In this document: positions 62,640-64,000 of the stretch, piece after piece | Position numbering within the stretch: position 1 is the stretch's first letter | Layout: every line of letters begins with the position of its first letter | DNA from: Rhyzopertha dominica | Lineage: Eukaryota; Arthropoda; Insecta; Coleoptera; Bostrichidae | Direction: 5' to 3' | Length of the DNA stretch: 64,000 nt | Assembly (NCBI GenBank): GCA_025024175.1 | Contig: QCXZ01000137.1 | Coordinates: 20,522,001 to 20,586,000, forward strand | Made by a program: the position numbers and the translations under genes | Notes under the pieces: generated by a model | Told to the model about the DNA's origin: nothing | Database searches by the model: none | The model's input: only the letters and a program-made list of their open reading frames with translations

Positions 62640-62765
62640 TTATTACATCAGATACCATCGATGAGGACAGTGGCTAAGATGAAGTACCATTGCCTAATTT
62701 ATCTAATCAAGTAGGATTACCGAATAATTATGTCGTGAGGACACGACCCTGTTAGGTTGGCCGAA
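62640..62765 (+). other. 3' internal tail of the LTR element
   Basis: Between the LINE end and the 3' LTR, one frame reads PLPNLSNQVGLPNNYVVRTR before a stop. The YVVRTR ending resembles the TRSGR-type C-terminus of Gypsy polyproteins just before the 3' LTR. A short perfect hairpin, GTCGTG-AGGA-CACGAC, lies at 62732-62747. A clear polypurine tract next to the LTR is not visible. Confidence 0.4.
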
Positions 62766-63611
62766 TGTTAAATGTCTATTTTTGTATCTGCGTTGTTATT
62801 AAAATAAAAGGTGTTTTTGTGCGTTTATTAATTTCTTGCTATGTTTAGAATCGCTGTTAATAAGATAAATACTAAAATCGAAGCGAATGCGTATGCGTGC
62901 GATTAATTGTTTTGGAGAGAAATATCAGCGTCGCGAGGAGATGCAAAAGTAGGCAATGAGTATGGATGTGTCATTTTTGACAGAGAGAAATATTCTTGAT
63001 TTTGGCTCAGTGAGAGCGAGGTCTTTGGCCATGTTGTGCCTCAGGCAGAGAGAGTAAGGTCTTTGGCCATGATGTGCCTCAGGCAGTTTGAAACCCCTAG
63101 AGCAGAGTGCCCGGTTAACAGCTGTGGTTCCTTCGAGTGGAGGACTTGCATTCCGGGGGGTAATGCAGGATATCTCGAATGACATAGTTCTGGTGGAGAG
63201 GGTAGCCTTATTAGGTGCCCCCGATCCGGGCTATTGGAATGCGACCCTATAGGCCTTAGGGTGAGCGTTCGGGGAAGCCTCTACTATTTCAGGTTGACAC
63301 TAGCTAGTTGTTGAAGAGAGAAAACTAACAAGGTATTCATAACCACCATTGACTCATGATGTAATCTAAGGGATATACCATGGACAGGATAAGGATGATG
63401 CCCTGGGGTGAAAACCCCTCTGTGAGTCTTAACTGTATCTATCTGAGTTTAACGGATGAGTAACTTATGTTTTGTTTTTGCATCTCCCGCGCATATGTGA
63501 AACCGCCTTGTCTGTCCACCGGAGTGACCGCATTGTTATGACCCACGGATGAAGGCGGCGATAATATAAGTTTTCTTGATTATTCCCGCATTAGTTTTTC
63601 TATGTTTTTCA
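62766..63611 (+). repeat. 3' LTR, 846 bp
   Basis: Same length as the 5' LTR and identical by eye except for A at 63566 in place of G. Followed directly by AAGC, the target duplication, and then by the continuing mariner transposase sequence. Confidence 0.85.
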
Positions 63612-63615
63612 AAGC

Positions 63616-63807
63616 ATGGTGTTTGGAGTTCTTTTGCTGTATGATAATCTCCGCTCTCACATCACCAATATGATCAGGGAAGGCATTCAAACACATGGCT
63701 GGGATTTGGCACCATCCGATTTCCACCTCTTTCGATCTCTTTCAAATGTTATGCGCGAACATCGGGAACAAGTTGTAAACAACAAGGGAGAATGTATTAC
63801 TGATTAA
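63616..63807 (+). pseudogene. Mariner transposase, C-terminal part (interrupted)
   Basis: The frame reads MVFGVLLLYDNLRSHITNMI, then WDLAPSDFHLFRSLSNVM and ends VVNNKGECITD at TAA 63805-63807. LLLYDN carries the second and APSD the third catalytic Asp of the mariner D,D34D triad. Here they are only 25 residues apart, because about 10 residues (the HPPYSP part) are missing. This is the downstream piece of the gene that begins at 57553. Removing the LTR element and one AAGC copy restores continuity but still leaves the middle of the transposase absent. Confidence 0.85.
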
Positions 63808-63809
63808 TA

Positions 63810-64000
63810 ATTGTTATGTTAAAAAATAAACTTAAAAAAATTAAAGAAGCGATGGGAACTTGGTTGCCAGACCAATATATAACGAGCTACAGAAGACGCA
63901 GAATAAGCAAAAAAAAAGCAGAAACAGAAAAGGAGGAAAAGGAAGAGCGGTCAGAATCGGAAGACAACAATTCCAAGTAGTGTTACAATACAGATCTGTG
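63810..64000. other. Flank after the mariner relic
   Basis: No mariner right TIR was identified. A 42-codon, highly charged frame (63852-63980, rich in Lys, Glu and Arg) is low-complexity in its second half. It is not supported as a gene. Confidence 0.25.

Larger units (their letters stand above)
57904..63611 (+). mobile_element. LTR retrotransposon carrying a LINE as its interior
   Basis: Two direct repeats of 846 bp (57904-58749 and 62766-63611) begin TGTTAAATG and end TTTTTCA, and are flanked by the 4-bp duplication AAGC (57900-57903 and 63612-63615). This is the anatomy of one LTR-element insertion. Only one difference between the LTRs was noticed (G at 58704, A at 63566). The 4.0-kb interior lacks recognisable gag, protease, RNase H or integrase. 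It holds a tandem leader repeat, a microsatellite, a decayed LINE, and a short 3' tail in which YVVRTR (near 62728-62745) resembles the C-terminal end of Gypsy-type polyproteins. The element sits inside a mariner pseudogene. It looks like a non-autonomous (LARD-like) element with a LINE passenger. Confidence 0.8.

Noticed and set aside
63852..63980. 42-codon Lys/Glu-rich ORF at the window end
   Set aside because: Low complexity, very short and directly downstream of a mariner relic.
1..64000. Bacterial or viral origin, operons or CRISPR arrays
   Set aside because: No dense coding, no ribosome-binding-site pattern and no regularly spaced repeats. The transposon content is that of animal nuclear DNA.

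Overview
The window looks like arthropod, most likely insect, nuclear DNA that is repeat-rich, gene-poor and AT-rich. I find no intact host protein-coding gene, no rRNA, no functional tRNA and no CRISPR array. The open frames longer than 60 codons are short, scattered over both strands and mostly fall in repeats or unique non-coding DNA. What can be supported is a mixture of transposable-element copies, nearly all broken, and blocks of higher-complexity, GC-balanced sequence that could be intergenic or intronic cis-regulatory DNA. The mix (mariner-type transposases, a Penelope-like element, a LINE of the Jockey/CR1 kind, a hAT-like element, foldback and miniature elements) fits a medium-to-large insect genome. 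I cannot name the species. Single N bases (for example 9010, 15890, 16731) point to a draft assembly.

Layout. 1-8.5 kb holds one end of a TIR family, a tRNA-like promoter relic, a THAP-type zinc-finger exon, a 954-bp composite repeat with a 12-bp target duplication, and an ATCGAT-rich miniature element. 8.5-19.5 kb is mostly unique sequence with a second copy of the TIR family at 13 kb. 19.8-32.4 kb holds a TIR element, a short retro-tail with a 12-bp target duplication, two decayed mariner-type transposases, a compact TATA/Inr/polyA module, a tRNA-like fragment, a Penelope-like element lacking its catalytic core, and a small composite repeat with a 13-bp target duplication. 36.8-39.6 kb holds the most complete TIR-family copy, a neighbouring hairpin element and a repeat fragment. 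39.6-50.1 kb is mostly unique AT-rich DNA. 50.1-57.0 kb holds an 890-bp foldback element, a small inverted-repeat element, a hAT-type element with a perfect 8-bp duplication, and a three-copy tandem repeat.

The last 6.5 kb is the most informative part. A decayed mariner transposase is split by a 5.7-kb element bounded by two 846-bp direct repeats that start TG, end CA and are flanked by the 4-bp duplication AAGC: the structure of an LTR retrotransposon. Its interior is occupied not by gag-pol but mainly by a decayed non-LTR retrotransposon (LINE) with ORF1, endonuclease and reverse-transcriptase relics. The two LTRs differ at only one base that I noticed, while the LINE carries many stops and frameshifts. 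This suggests the LINE was already a passenger inside the LTR element when it last moved.
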